A DNA stretch of 10,527 nucleotides from Desulfofustis sp. (GTDB lineage: Bacteria > Desulfobacterota > Desulfobulbia > Desulfobulbales > Desulfocapsaceae). The translations under genes were made by a program, and so were the position numbers. Positions 1-7,030 of the stretch are shown here, piece by piece (position 1 is the first letter of the stretch; each line of letters starts with the position of its first letter). The notes under the pieces are model-generated. The model did no database searches, had not been told where the DNA came from, and worked only from the letters and a program-made list of their open reading frames with translations. Location: the NCBI GenBank assembly GCA_029287755.1, contig JARFQM010000201.1:1-10527 (forward strand), read 5' to 3'.

Positions 1-1
1 G

Positions 2-271
2 GCGGAAATGGAGGCTCAGAAGCAGGCCCTTGAGGGCTTGCTGAAAGAAAAAGAAACCAAAGATCTGCAGCGTATTAAAGACCTTGGCAAAATATACGAA
101 AGTATGGACCCGCTGCTGGCCGCGGACGCCGTCGCCGACCTGGACCGGACGGTAGCTGCCGCGTTACTGGCCTCGATGAAACCCAGATCGGCGGCCAAGA
201 TTCTTGACGCCTTGAGCCGAGAAGAGGCCGCTGAGATAAGCCGGTTGTTTTTGACCATGCCGGTAGAGTAG
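2..271 (+). CDS. motE: MotE-like protein (MgtE N-terminal-type domain), 3' part
   Basis: The reading frame is open from base 2, so the gene begins before the window and only its last 89 or so residues are seen. The visible part starts with a charged, coiled-coil-like stretch rich in Lys and Glu. A helical repeat region follows (LGKIYESMDPLLAADAVADL, then a second unit around KPRSAAKILDALS), which is the pattern of the MgtE N-terminal domain found in MotE (COG3334). In other bacteria such proteins are usually secreted or membrane-anchored and encoded next to fliJ or the stator genes. The missing N-terminus would be expected to carry a signal anchor. Its place directly upstream of motA supports a flagellar role. 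The name rests on domain pattern plus context; the biochemical role is not well defined, and no MotC partner is visible. Confidence 0.72.
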   Translation, partial: AEMEAQKQALEGLLKEKETKDLQRIKDLGKIYESMDPLLAADAVADLDRTVAAALLASMKPRSAAKILDALSREEAAEISRLFLTMPVE

Positions 272-498
272 AACAGCGCATTCGCCGCCTTATCTGAGAG
301 CTCACCCAAAAGAGCTTAGCCGCAGGGCGATCGAGGTTTTCCCATCACCCAAGTGAGATCCGTCCGCCATCCTCCCACTCGGTGGCAGAGTCTGCAAGCT
401 TTTGTTTTAATTAATAATGAACTATGATAAAAAATAGCAACCCATGATGCATGAGAAGCCCTGATTGAGTGCAGGGTAAGCCTTTTGAGAGGGACAAT
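272..498. other. Intergenic gap between motE and motA
   Basis: I see no supportable gene in these 227 bases. A very short ATG frame at 451 reaches a TGA at 466. The stretch from about 398 to 440 is distinctly AT-rich and is the most likely place for a mot promoter. A TGGCAG/TGC pair at 383-394 superficially resembles a sigma-54 site, but its spacing is wrong. Confidence 0.5.
402..428 (+). promoter_or_regulatory. Weak candidate promoter upstream of motA
   Basis: A TATGAT at 423-428 fits a -10 box (5 of 6 bases) inside an AT-rich stretch. The upstream TTGTTT at 402-407 is a poor -35 at a short 15-base spacing. No convincing sigma-28 or sigma-54 consensus was found in this gap, so the regulation of the stator operon stays open. 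Confidence 0.22.
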
Positions 499-1266
499 TT
501 GGATCTGTCGACGATTTTAGGAGTGATTGCTGCCTTCGGGTTAATGCTCGCAGCCATTCTTCACGGAAGTCCGCTCACTATTTTCTTCAATATCCCTGCC
601 CTGATGATCGTGCTTGGCGGCACCACCGGAGTGGCATTCATCCATTTCCCCTTCAAGGACCTTCTCGAGGCATTCAAGGTAGCTCAAAAAGCTGTTTTTC
701 ACCGCGAAACCTCCATCAAAGATTACATCACGCAGATCATGGGATACGCGAATAAGGCCAGAAAAGAGGGAATTCTCGGTCTGCAGGGTGAACTTGACTC
801 CATTGAGGACGATTTCCTGGCCAGAAGCGTACAGATGGCAATCGACGGCCAGGAGCCGAATACACTCGGTTCCATGCTCAATACCGAAATCGATTATATC
901 CGGCAGCGCCACCTCAAAGGAGCCAATATTTTTATCTCCATTGGCACCTATGCCCCCGCCATGGGTATGGTCGGTACTCTGATCGGACTCGTGCAGATGC
1001 TTCAGAATCTTAACGATCCTTCGAGAATCGGCCCAGCCATGGCGGTCGCCCTGCTGACCACCTTTTATGGAGCCGTAATCGCCAATGTAATCTGTCTGCC
1101 GATCGCTGGAAAACTCAAGAACAGATCGGAGTCCGAGATCCTTGTCAAAACGCTTATCATAGAAGGAATGCAGTCTATTTTATCGGGCGAAAACCCCCGC
1201 CTAATTGAACAGAAGCTGCACGCCTATATTTCTCCCAAATTGAGGGCCACAACGTTCGATCGCTGA
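499..1266 (+). CDS. motA: Flagellar motor stator protein MotA
   Basis: MotA is the inner-membrane ion-channel subunit of the flagellar stator; it couples ion flow through MotA/MotB to torque on the rotor. The protein begins LDLSTILG, the usual MotA opening. It has four hydrophobic segments and the two conserved channel prolines, one in GTYAPAMGMVGTLIGL (P153) and one in ANVICLPIAG (P201). The cytoplasmic loop between helices 2 and 3 is long and charged, as expected. I chose TTG at 499 because AGAGGG (488-493) sits five bases before it and the protein then starts exactly where the family does, giving 255 aa. A GTG at 469, immediately after an in-frame TGA, would add ten polar residues and has a weaker ribosome site. 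motB follows 14 bases after the stop, so the two are almost certainly co-transcribed. Confidence 0.95.
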   Translation: MDLSTILGVIAAFGLMLAAILHGSPLTIFFNIPALMIVLGGTTGVAFIHFPFKDLLEAFKVAQKAVFHRETSIKDYITQIMGYANKARKEGILGLQGELDSIEDDFLARSVQMAIDGQEPNTLGSMLNTEIDYIRQRHLKGANIFISIGTYAPAMGMVGTLIGLVQMLQNLNDPSRIGPAMAVALLTTFYGAVIANVICLPIAGKLKNRSESEILVKTLIIEGMQSILSGENPRLIEQKLHAYISPKLRATTFDR

Positions 1267-1280
1267 GGGCTGATGAGTTA

Positions 1281-2069
1281 ATGACCAAAGGTAACGCCAG
1301 TCAATATGAGCCCAAAGAAGGCAAGACTGATCCCTGGGGAATTCGCTTCCCGCCGTGGCTGATCACCTACTCAGACTTGATAACCCTGCTTCTCACCTTA
1401 TTCATCCTGCTCATGTCCATGGCCGACCTTGATCCGGTCAGGTTTACCGAGGCCTCGAATTCCTTGAAAGGCGCCTTTGGAATTCGGCCCCACCCTCCTG
1501 GATCGGAAGTGATTATTCCCGTCTTCCCGGCCCCCTCCTCCGAGCCCGATCCATATAGAAGTTCGCTAATAAATAATCTGCAACGCTCCCTCACGCGTGA
1601 GTTTGAAGAACTGGAGGGCGGGTTCGGCGATATTCAAGCGCTACCCATAGGATCGGACACCCTGCTGGTTCGTATGAATGAGTCCGTGCTCTTCCCTGCG
1701 GGCAGTGATACCTTGCAAAAAACTGCCCACCCCGTTCTTGATAAAATCGCCGACGGTGTCAAGGACCACCCCATTGAGGTTCGCATCGAAGGTCATGCCG
1801 ATGAAATCAACCCGGGGTCGAGCCGGTTTACCAACAGTTGGGAGCTCTCTACCGCACGTGCGGTGAGTGTGCTGCGATATTTTGTCAGCCACAGGCTGAT
1901 TGCCACTGAACGATTATCAGCTGTCGGCTACGGCGCCGAACATCCACTCATCGAAGATCCTTCTGACCCCGACAGTCATCTGAACAGGCGTGTCGATATC
2001 ATTCTAAAAGCGAATTTCGCATCAGGCACAACTCCTGCAAAAGAACAGAGAAGCGCAATTCCTCTGTAA
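1281..2069 (+). CDS. motB: Flagellar motor stator protein MotB
   Basis: MotB is the stator subunit that anchors the motor to peptidoglycan and carries the ion-binding aspartate. After a short polar N-terminus comes PWLITYSDLITLLLTLFILL, a single membrane helix with the essential Asp at residue 32. A plug and linker region of about 90 residues follows. The C-terminal OmpA-like domain shows GHADEI (171-176, normally GHTD), NSWELSTARA (185-194) and NRRVDIIL (235-242), the peptidoglycan-binding signature. The length of 262 aa is normal. Residues lining the helix do not let me decide safely between proton and sodium coupling. The gene starts 14 bases after motA. Confidence 0.95.
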   Translation: MTKGNASQYEPKEGKTDPWGIRFPPWLITYSDLITLLLTLFILLMSMADLDPVRFTEASNSLKGAFGIRPHPPGSEVIIPVFPAPSSEPDPYRSSLINNLQRSLTREFEELEGGFGDIQALPIGSDTLLVRMNESVLFPAGSDTLQKTAHPVLDKIADGVKDHPIEVRIEGHADEINPGSSRFTNSWELSTARAVSVLRYFVSHRLIATERLSAVGYGAEHPLIEDPSDPDSHLNRRVDIILKANFASGTTPAKEQRSAIPL

Positions 2070-2109
2070 AAATTTTGACACCGGCCCTTCCTGAACGGCG
2101 GGATTTAAA

Positions 2110-2604
2110 ATGGCCACCAACAAGAACAACATGCAAGACAGTAGAGGTGCTGCCGGTCGAAAAAGTCTAGCTATAGTCGCAGTTCTTCTCTTGCTGAGCG
2201 CAGCTATTTCAGGCACTTGGCTCTATTATACCAGTGATCCCGGAGCTGCCGGCTCGAGTTCCGACGAGGCCAACCTGCAGCAAGGCGACTCTCGGGCGGA
2301 AATCGGACCGATGATTGATATCCGCGAGTTTATCGTCAATATTATCAGCGAGGACAACAGCCATTACTTAAGAATCTCAATGACCATTGAATTGTCCAAT
2401 AAGGACGCCTATGATGAAATGAATATGCGCATGCCGCAGATCAGGGATGCGATACTCATGTTGGCCAGCAGCAAAACCTTCGAGGAACTCTATGATGTGC
2501 ACGGTAAAAAACAACTGAAGGCGGAACTGCTTATCGAGCTGAACGAGATGTTGACCAGAGGCGAAGCCGTGGCTGTATATTTCAATGATTTCGTTGTTCA
2601 GTAA
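2110..2604 (+). CDS. fliL: Flagellar basal body-associated protein FliL
   Basis: FliL is a single-pass inner-membrane protein that surrounds or supports the stator and affects motor torque and stator activation. The 164-aa product has a short cytoplasmic N-terminus, one membrane helix at about residues 19-40, a linker rich in Ser, Asp and Gly, then the periplasmic FliL domain. Diagnostic stretches are the ISMTIEL strand, the MRMPQIRDAILMLASSKTFEEL helix region and the C-terminal VYFNDFVVQ. A GGCGGGA seven bases before the ATG can serve as ribosome site. It lies between motB and fliM, the common position for this gene. Confidence 0.95.
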   Translation: MATNKNNMQDSRGAAGRKSLAIVAVLLLLSAAISGTWLYYTSDPGAAGSSSDEANLQQGDSRAEIGPMIDIREFIVNIISEDNSHYLRISMTIELSNKDAYDEMNMRMPQIRDAILMLASSKTFEELYDVHGKKQLKAELLIELNEMLTRGEAVAVYFNDFVVQ

Positions 2605-2627
2605 CGAGGATCACAGCAAAGCCGGAC

Positions 2628-3614
2628 ATGGAACCCATCCTCTCTAAACAGGAAATAGCCGATCTGCTGCAAACTTTGCAGCACGAGGGGGCGGCTGTCT
2701 CAAGGCAGGGACCTGATGAGATCACGGGAAGTGGCGCCGACCATCCAGAGATTGATCTCTTTGCACTACCCGCGGGCACGCTTCAGCCGACGGAAATTCC
2801 CAACTTTGATCTGATTATTGAGCGGTTCCGTGTTGTCTTCAGCAGATCTCTTTCCCGCCATCTGCAGCGGACGGTTTCGATGACAACTATTGAGAACCAG
2901 ACAGTACCATTCAGCGACTACCTGGTAGTTAAAGAGCAGCGTCGGATCATTGGAATGCTTGGCCTGAAGCCCATGAACAATAGTCTCCTGCTGAGCTTTG
3001 ATGCCTATCTCTGGTTTCTATTGCTTGAAATTCTCCTCGGCGGAGTCAATAGCCCCGGCATGAATGTACCGGACCGGTCACCTACCAGGCTGGAGTTGAG
3101 TCTGCTTACCTCTATGATGGAAACTGCCTGTAAGTCCTTGGATCAAGCATTTCTGCCACTGTTGCAGATCAACAGCTCGGTAATCGAAACCGCAAGCGAG
3201 TCCCGGGCACGCTCTTTTGCTTCTCCGACCTCGGTGATGATAGTCTATCGTTTCCAAGTTCAAGTAGATGAGGAATCTGGTATTCTTGAACTGGTCACCC
3301 CGATCGATGCGCTTTTACCCTATAAATCTTCGCTTGCAAAACTCACTCAGCTGAACAGTATCGAAGGCAGGAACTGGCCCAATGTCATCAAAAACAATCT
3401 TGATACCATGCCGATAACCATAATGGCCCAGAGCTGTGTAATTGATCTCAGCATACAACAGCTCATCGATCTCAAGGTGGGAGATGTCATCCCCATCGAT
3501 CCAGAACCCGACGGCTCGGTAAAAATTCTGGTGGAAGGCATCCCTAAATTTTCAGGATTTCAGGGATCAGAGAATCATAAAAAAAGTGTAAAAATCACAG
3601 ATATTTACCAATAA
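2628..3614 (+). CDS. fliM: Flagellar motor switch protein FliM
   Basis: FliM forms the middle of the cytoplasmic C-ring and receives phosphorylated CheY to switch rotation. The N-terminal ILSKQEIADLL (residues 4-14) is the conserved CheY-binding peptide, so the protein should respond to chemotaxis signalling. The CheC-like middle domain includes the FSRSLSRHLQ helix and the LLGGVN motif at about 136-141. The last 80 or so residues form a SpoA (FliN-like) domain with the IDLKVGDVIPID pattern. At 328 aa it is full length. The gap from fliL is 23 bases and fliN follows after 18 bases, so the three are transcribed together. Confidence 0.95.
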   Translation: MEPILSKQEIADLLQTLQHEGAAVSRQGPDEITGSGADHPEIDLFALPAGTLQPTEIPNFDLIIERFRVVFSRSLSRHLQRTVSMTTIENQTVPFSDYLVVKEQRRIIGMLGLKPMNNSLLLSFDAYLWFLLLEILLGGVNSPGMNVPDRSPTRLELSLLTSMMETACKSLDQAFLPLLQINSSVIETASESRARSFASPTSVMIVYRFQVQVDEESGILELVTPIDALLPYKSSLAKLTQLNSIEGRNWPNVIKNNLDTMPITIMAQSCVIDLSIQQLIDLKVGDVIPIDPEPDGSVKILVEGIPKFSGFQGSENHKKSVKITDIYQ

Positions 3615-3632
3615 TCAGAGGGGCGACACACC

Positions 3633-4022
3633 ATGAATCCGGCCGATGCACCAGAAAAAGATCCCCGACCCGACCCAGAAGAACTGAGAGATCTTCTAGA
3701 AGAAAGCTTCAATGGTTCAGGATCGTTCGATGAAATCTCCGCACCTGAAGAAACCTCTCAAAGCCGAGGTCTTCAGTTTCTCTACGATGTCCCTCTTCAG
3801 GTTTCCGTGGAGGTGGGCAGATGCAAAATCCTGCTCAAGGATCTGCTCGAAATGGGTGCTGGACAGATTATAGAGCTTGATAAAAGCACAGATGAGCCGC
3901 TTGATCTCTATGTGAATTCAAGATTGATCGCCCGGGGCAAGCCGGTAATGGTCGGGGATAAATTCGGTATCAAGCTGACCGATGTAATCAGCACCAGTGA
4001 CCGCATCGAAAAACTTGGTTGA
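3633..4022 (+). CDS. fliN: Flagellar motor switch protein FliN
   Basis: FliN builds the lower C-ring together with FliM and FliG and also docks the export apparatus. The 129-aa product has an acidic, probably disordered N-terminal 45 residues, then a SpoA domain from about 48 to 125. Recognisable pieces are YDVPLQVSVEVG, LLEMGAGQIIELDK, DLYVNSRLIARG and VMVGDKFGIKLTDVIS, the family signature. A strong ribosome site (GAGGGG, 3619-3624) precedes the ATG. Downstream the usual fliOPQR export genes are absent from the window; the next gene is flhG after 124 bases. Confidence 0.95.
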   Translation: MNPADAPEKDPRPDPEELRDLLEESFNGSGSFDEISAPEETSQSRGLQFLYDVPLQVSVEVGRCKILLKDLLEMGAGQIIELDKSTDEPLDLYVNSRLIARGKPVMVGDKFGIKLTDVISTSDRIEKLG

Positions 4023-4046
4023 TCCCCATCTTTGATACTCTATAAT
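4019..4046 (+). promoter_or_regulatory. Candidate sigma-70-type promoter for flhG
   Basis: A perfect TATAAT at 4041-4046 is preceded, at 16 bases, by TTGATC at 4019-4024 (four of six -35 positions). The -35 overlaps the fliN stop codon. Predicted transcription would begin near 4053, leaving about 95 bases of leader before flhG. Confidence 0.45.
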
Positions 4047-4146
4047 GGAAGCCTGAATTGTCGGGCCAGTGTACCTTTGAGATATAAACTCAGCACATTC
4101 GATTGGCCATGCTTCACCGCAAGATGGTTCTGAGGTAAGTGGCATA

Positions 4147-4977
4147 ATGGCAGACACTCACCCTAATTCAGCCACCAAGGTTATATCGATCACCAGCGGC
4201 AAAGGCGGTGTCGGTAAAACCGCCGTGGTTGTGAACATAGGCATCTGCCTTGCGAGGTCAGGCAACAAGGTCCTCATTCTCGATGCCGATCTTGGTCTGG
4301 CAAATGTAGACGTCGTGTTTGGTCTCACCCCTGCCTACAACCTGAACCACTTCTTCTCAGGAGAAACGGACCTTGAGTCCATCATGGTAAAAGGGCCCCA
4401 TGATATTAGGATTCTACCTGCAGGATCAGGGCTGCAGTCCTTTATTCAGCTCGACAGCGACCATAAGCTCAAGTTGCTCGACGGGCTCGACTGCCTGAAC
4501 ATCGACTTCGACTACCTTCTCATCGATACCGAAGCCGGCATTTCCGAGAATGTCACCTATTTCAATACTGCTGCCCAGGAAATCCTGCTGGTAACAACAC
4601 CAGACCCCACCGCCATCACCGACGTCTACGCCCTGATGAAACTGCTTTCCACGAGATATCATGAAAAGCATTTCAATCTCGCCGTCAATATGGTTGTCAA
4701 TGAGGAGGAAGCCCTCGATGTCTACCGTAAATTAAGCATCGTCTCCAATCGCTACCTGGATATCTCCATTGATTATTTCGGCTCAATTCCATATGACCGG
4801 CAGATGTCTGAGGCGATAAGAAAACAGCAGGCAATCGTCGAGCTTTATCCGCAGGGCGCCATAGCCAGTGCCTTCACTGCACTCGCTGAACGTATAGTCA
4901 CTATAACCAGCCGCCGTTATCCCAAGGGAAGTGTGCAGTTTTTCTGGAAGCAGCTGCTGCAAGCTGACTCGGGTTGA
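4147..4977 (+). CDS. flhG: Flagellar number/placement ATPase FlhG (MinD/ParA family)
   Basis: This is a MinD-like P-loop ATPase that, with the GTPase FlhF, controls the number and position of flagella. The deviant Walker A motif SGKGGVGKT covers residues 17-25, with both the signature lysine (K19) and P-loop lysine (K24). DADLGLANVD (46-55) and the Walker B-like LLIDTEAGIS (124-133) follow; FlhG proteins more often have Gly or Ala where this one has E129. The early block LGLANVDVVFGL is typical of FlhG rather than MinD. The protein begins only 10 residues before the core strand and lacks the N-terminal DQAxxLR motif used by many FlhG proteins to stimulate FlhF. The in-frame codons back to the TGA at 4078 contain no such motif and no conventional start codon. 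GAGGT at 4132-4136 is the likely ribosome site. flhF itself is not in the window. Confidence 0.88.
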   Translation: MADTHPNSATKVISITSGKGGVGKTAVVVNIGICLARSGNKVLILDADLGLANVDVVFGLTPAYNLNHFFSGETDLESIMVKGPHDIRILPAGSGLQSFIQLDSDHKLKLLDGLDCLNIDFDYLLIDTEAGISENVTYFNTAAQEILLVTTPDPTAITDVYALMKLLSTRYHEKHFNLAVNMVVNEEEALDVYRKLSIVSNRYLDISIDYFGSIPYDRQMSEAIRKQQAIVELYPQGAIASAFTALAERIVTITSRRYPKGSVQFFWKQLLQADSG

Positions 4978-5140
4978 TGCACAGGGCTATTGCAATAAAT
5001 TATAATTACAGGAAATTATCAAAGAGCGGTAGACCAGCTTGGGTTGAAATAGCCGGTCGATCGTGCTACCATCGATTGTCATGCTGAAATTGTCTCTAGC
5101 GAGGCAGACAGATAGGAACCTTTTCAGGCAGGCGTTTCCC

Positions 5141-5821
5141 ATGGACGACAAGGCGGCATTAAGTAAAATTCCCGATCTGAAACCAGTAAGGATTTACCTG
5201 CCGATCAAGAATAACAATCAGCGGTATCGGACCCAGGCCGTGTACAAATCCGCTTCACCACCTCGGTTTGAGCTGCGGTTTCAACCAGGAATTTTACCCC
5301 TGGACTACCTTGACCTTGAGAAAAGTTGTCTGGTCAACGTAGATTTCGGCGGCCCCAATATCTCCATGGAAGCCAGCATAGCATCGGTCACCCCTGTCGT
5401 TCTGGGCATGAAAGCTGAACAACTTGTCAGCCATGCTCAGATGCGCGAATTTTTCCGGGTTGATGCGATCACCGACGTGATATCCAAATCATTTCAGCCC
5501 GAATTTTTTGGCAGCCAGGGCCGCGGCTGGGCAATCCGTGGCAAAACCATTGACATAAGCGGCAATGGCATTCTCGCCGCTTTTTCTGAGAAACCTCCGG
5601 GTGATGAACTGGTAAGGCTGGAACTTTCGTTGCCCGAACGTGAGGGGCAACTAATCAAGTTGTTGGCAAGACAGGTCAGAGGCCAGCAGGTCGATGAGAA
5701 CCAGTGGGAAACCGCCTATCATTTTCAGAATATTTCCTCGGAAGACAGGGATAAGATCATCGGCTGCTGCCTGGAAATTCAGCGCCGACTCCTGAGGCTC
5801 AGAGTCGATGTGACTAATTGA
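5141..5821 (+). CDS. PilZ-domain protein, probable c-di-GMP receptor (YcgR-like)
   Basis: The C-terminal half is a PilZ domain with both parts of the c-di-GMP binding signature intact: RxxxR as REFFR (R102-R106) and DxSxxG as DISGNG (D138, S140, G143). The N-terminal half, about residues 1-100, is a beta-rich region in the place of the YcgR N-terminal domain. In YcgR-type proteins, c-di-GMP binding lets the protein act as a brake on the flagellar stator or switch. Its position just after flhG and the motor genes makes such a role likely, but this is inference. I chose ATG 5141 (226 aa). Upstream in-frame starts exist at GTG 5063 and ATG 5081, but they lack clear ribosome sites and add a stretch with several AGG codons and no domain similarity. 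No long hydrophobic helix is visible, so the protein is presumably cytoplasmic. Confidence 0.82.
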   Translation: MDDKAALSKIPDLKPVRIYLPIKNNNQRYRTQAVYKSASPPRFELRFQPGILPLDYLDLEKSCLVNVDFGGPNISMEASIASVTPVVLGMKAEQLVSHAQMREFFRVDAITDVISKSFQPEFFGSQGRGWAIRGKTIDISGNGILAAFSEKPPGDELVRLELSLPEREGQLIKLLARQVRGQQVDENQWETAYHFQNISSEDRDKIIGCCLEIQRRLLRLRVDVTN

Positions 5822-5912
5822 GCAGATGCACGGCGGCTCAACCAGCTGAGATGTATAACTCATCTTCTTTCCCTGTAACGCACCACGTTCGATTGCCCTG
5901 CGCTCGATTTGC

Positions 5913-6407
5913 ATGCGATTGGTTCTCTACTTGCGAAACTTTTTCCCTATCCTCCTGTTGCTGACCATGATGGTCATATCCTGCAGTTCCACAACAACTC
6001 CAGAGGAGATCGCCGCCACCTTCATCAAGCAGAGCGAAACAGCATTTGAGGAAGGCAATATCCTAGCCCTGAAGAAACTTGTTTCCTCGAACTATCAAGA
6101 TACTCATAACCGCGGTGCCGGCGATGTCATCGCTATCGCGGCAGCGTACATAAGAAGTTCAAAGTCAATGCATCTTTTGTCAGATCTGGATTCAGCTTAC
6201 TTCGAGGGCGATCTTATACAGGCCAGGGTACTCACCGCCTTTGCGGCACGACCAATCATGGATAAATCGGTTCTTGGCCGGATGCAGGCAGACATTTACT
6301 GGTTTGATATCACCCTTGCAGAAGAGAGCGGCGGATGGAAACTGGTCGCAGCCTTGTGGCAGCAGGCAACGGTCGAGGATTTTTTTGAAGACCGCAGCCG
6401 AGACTGA
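5913..6407 (+). CDS. Small lipoprotein, possible NTF2/SnoaL-like fold
   Basis: The first 23 residues form a signal peptide with a basic start and a hydrophobic core, ending in the lipobox V-I-S-C, with the lipidated cysteine at residue 24. Ser at +2 would fit outer-membrane sorting by the E. coli rule. The mature part of about 140 residues has a helical start (FIKQSETAFEEGNILALKKL) followed by alternating strands. A conserved-looking DTHNRGAGDV and a C-terminal GGWKLVAALW strand also appear. This layout resembles the cone-shaped NTF2/SnoaL-like proteins, but I do not recognise a specific family or function. It lies 91 bases after the PilZ gene on the same strand and could be co-transcribed. 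No strong ribosome site is visible. The TGA stop abuts the TAA of the convergent gene. Confidence 0.75.
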   Translation: MRLVLYLRNFFPILLLLTMMVISCSSTTTPEEIAATFIKQSETAFEEGNILALKKLVSSNYQDTHNRGAGDVIAIAAAYIRSSKSMHLLSDLDSAYFEGDLIQARVLTAFAARPIMDKSVLGRMQADIYWFDITLAEESGGWKLVAALWQQATVEDFFEDRSRD

Positions 6408-6668
6408 TTAGAGGCTTTTGCCACCGGTTCGTAACTCCTCGTCATAGGCCTTCTGTCCTGACGATACCCCTGAAAACATGGACTGCTCCAGATAAATCAT
6501 GATATAGAGGACACCGACTAAAAGAACGATCAGGGCAGTTGCCTTGAAAAGTTCCTTTGGTTTCTTGACAGCTGCGATGATGACTATGAAGAGCAGAACC
6601 CCGGCAGCAATATAGTTGGTGGTGAAAAACGTAAATATTCTGATAAGAAACTGTTCAACTGCCTGCAT
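6408..6668 (-). CDS. Small two-helix membrane protein of unknown function
   Basis: An 86-residue protein with two hydrophobic helices, at about residues 17-34 and 42-61, separated by a short basic turn (KKPKELFK), so the loop should face the cytoplasm. A hydrophilic tail of about 25 residues follows. The gene has an excellent ribosome site, AAGGAG six bases before the ATG, and a good upstream promoter candidate, which argues that it is real. The TAA stop is directly adjacent to the TGA of the plus-strand lipoprotein gene. I recognise no family. Confidence 0.72.
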   Translation of the reverse strand: MQAVEQFLIRIFTFFTTNYIAAGVLLFIVIIAAVKKPKELFKATALIVLLVGVLYIMIYLEQSMFSGVSSGQKAYDEELRTGGKSL

Positions 6669-6712
6669 TGAGCGCTCCTTGTAAGTTCACCATATCGCCC
6701 CTCAACGATTTG

Positions 6713-6742
6713 ATTATAGCAAAGAAATTGAGCCATTTGCAA
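6713..6742 (-). promoter_or_regulatory. Extended -10 promoter for the small membrane protein
   Basis: Read on the minus strand, TATAAT (6713-6718) is preceded by TGC, giving an extended -10 (TGnTATAAT). TTGCAA (6737-6742) sits 18 bases further up as a -35 with four of six matches. The -35 lies inside the left terminal repeat of the adjacent inverted-repeat element. Transcription would start near 6706, about 38 bases before the start codon. Confidence 0.55.
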
Positions 6743-6874
6743 AACGATCTTTTCACCCACACTCTGCGTTATGCTAAACATTTTATCCTCGGAATATCAA
6801 TCATATGCCTGTGCTAAAATTTCTCGCAGGCCTTGATTGTGAACGAAAATCTTAGTTTTGCAAAAGGCTCAATT
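6726..6874. repeat. 149-bp inverted-repeat element, MITE-like
   Basis: The left arm 6726-6745 (AATTGAGCCATTTGCAAAAC) and the reverse complement of the right arm 6855-6874 match at 19 of 20 bases. The arms are separated by 109 bases with no supportable ORF. Pairing seems to continue loosely inward (CTTTTC near 6749 against GAAAA near 6845, and CCCACA against TGTGAA). The size, the absence of coding capacity and the long terminal repeats fit a miniature inverted-repeat element mobilised by a transposase elsewhere. I find no convincing target-site duplication. It could instead be a dispersed intergenic palindrome that folds in RNA. Confidence 0.6.
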
Positions 6875-7030
6875 GTTAACGAATAAAGACCAACACATAT
6901 TTTTGTCCCAAATACTTCTCGATAGGTGCTCTTTTTTGTCGTCAGAAAAATTTTTCCCCGCAGCAAATCCCTAACCTGTTGAGATCAAATCCCATTTTAT
7001 TTTGTCACAAAAAGTACAAATTTTTTGCTC

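Noticed and set aside
383..396. TGGCAG...TGCA upstream of motA as a sigma-54 promoter
   Set aside because: Only eight bases separate the GG and GC pairs; sigma-54 promoters need ten.
4985..5020. TATAAT at 5001-5006 as a promoter of the PilZ gene
   Set aside because: No acceptable -35 lies at 16-18 bases; it may contribute, but the evidence is too thin.
5849..5870. AGATG/CATCT hairpin with a T-rich tail after the PilZ gene as a terminator
   Set aside because: The stem is only five AT-rich pairs with a seven-base loop, too weak to call.
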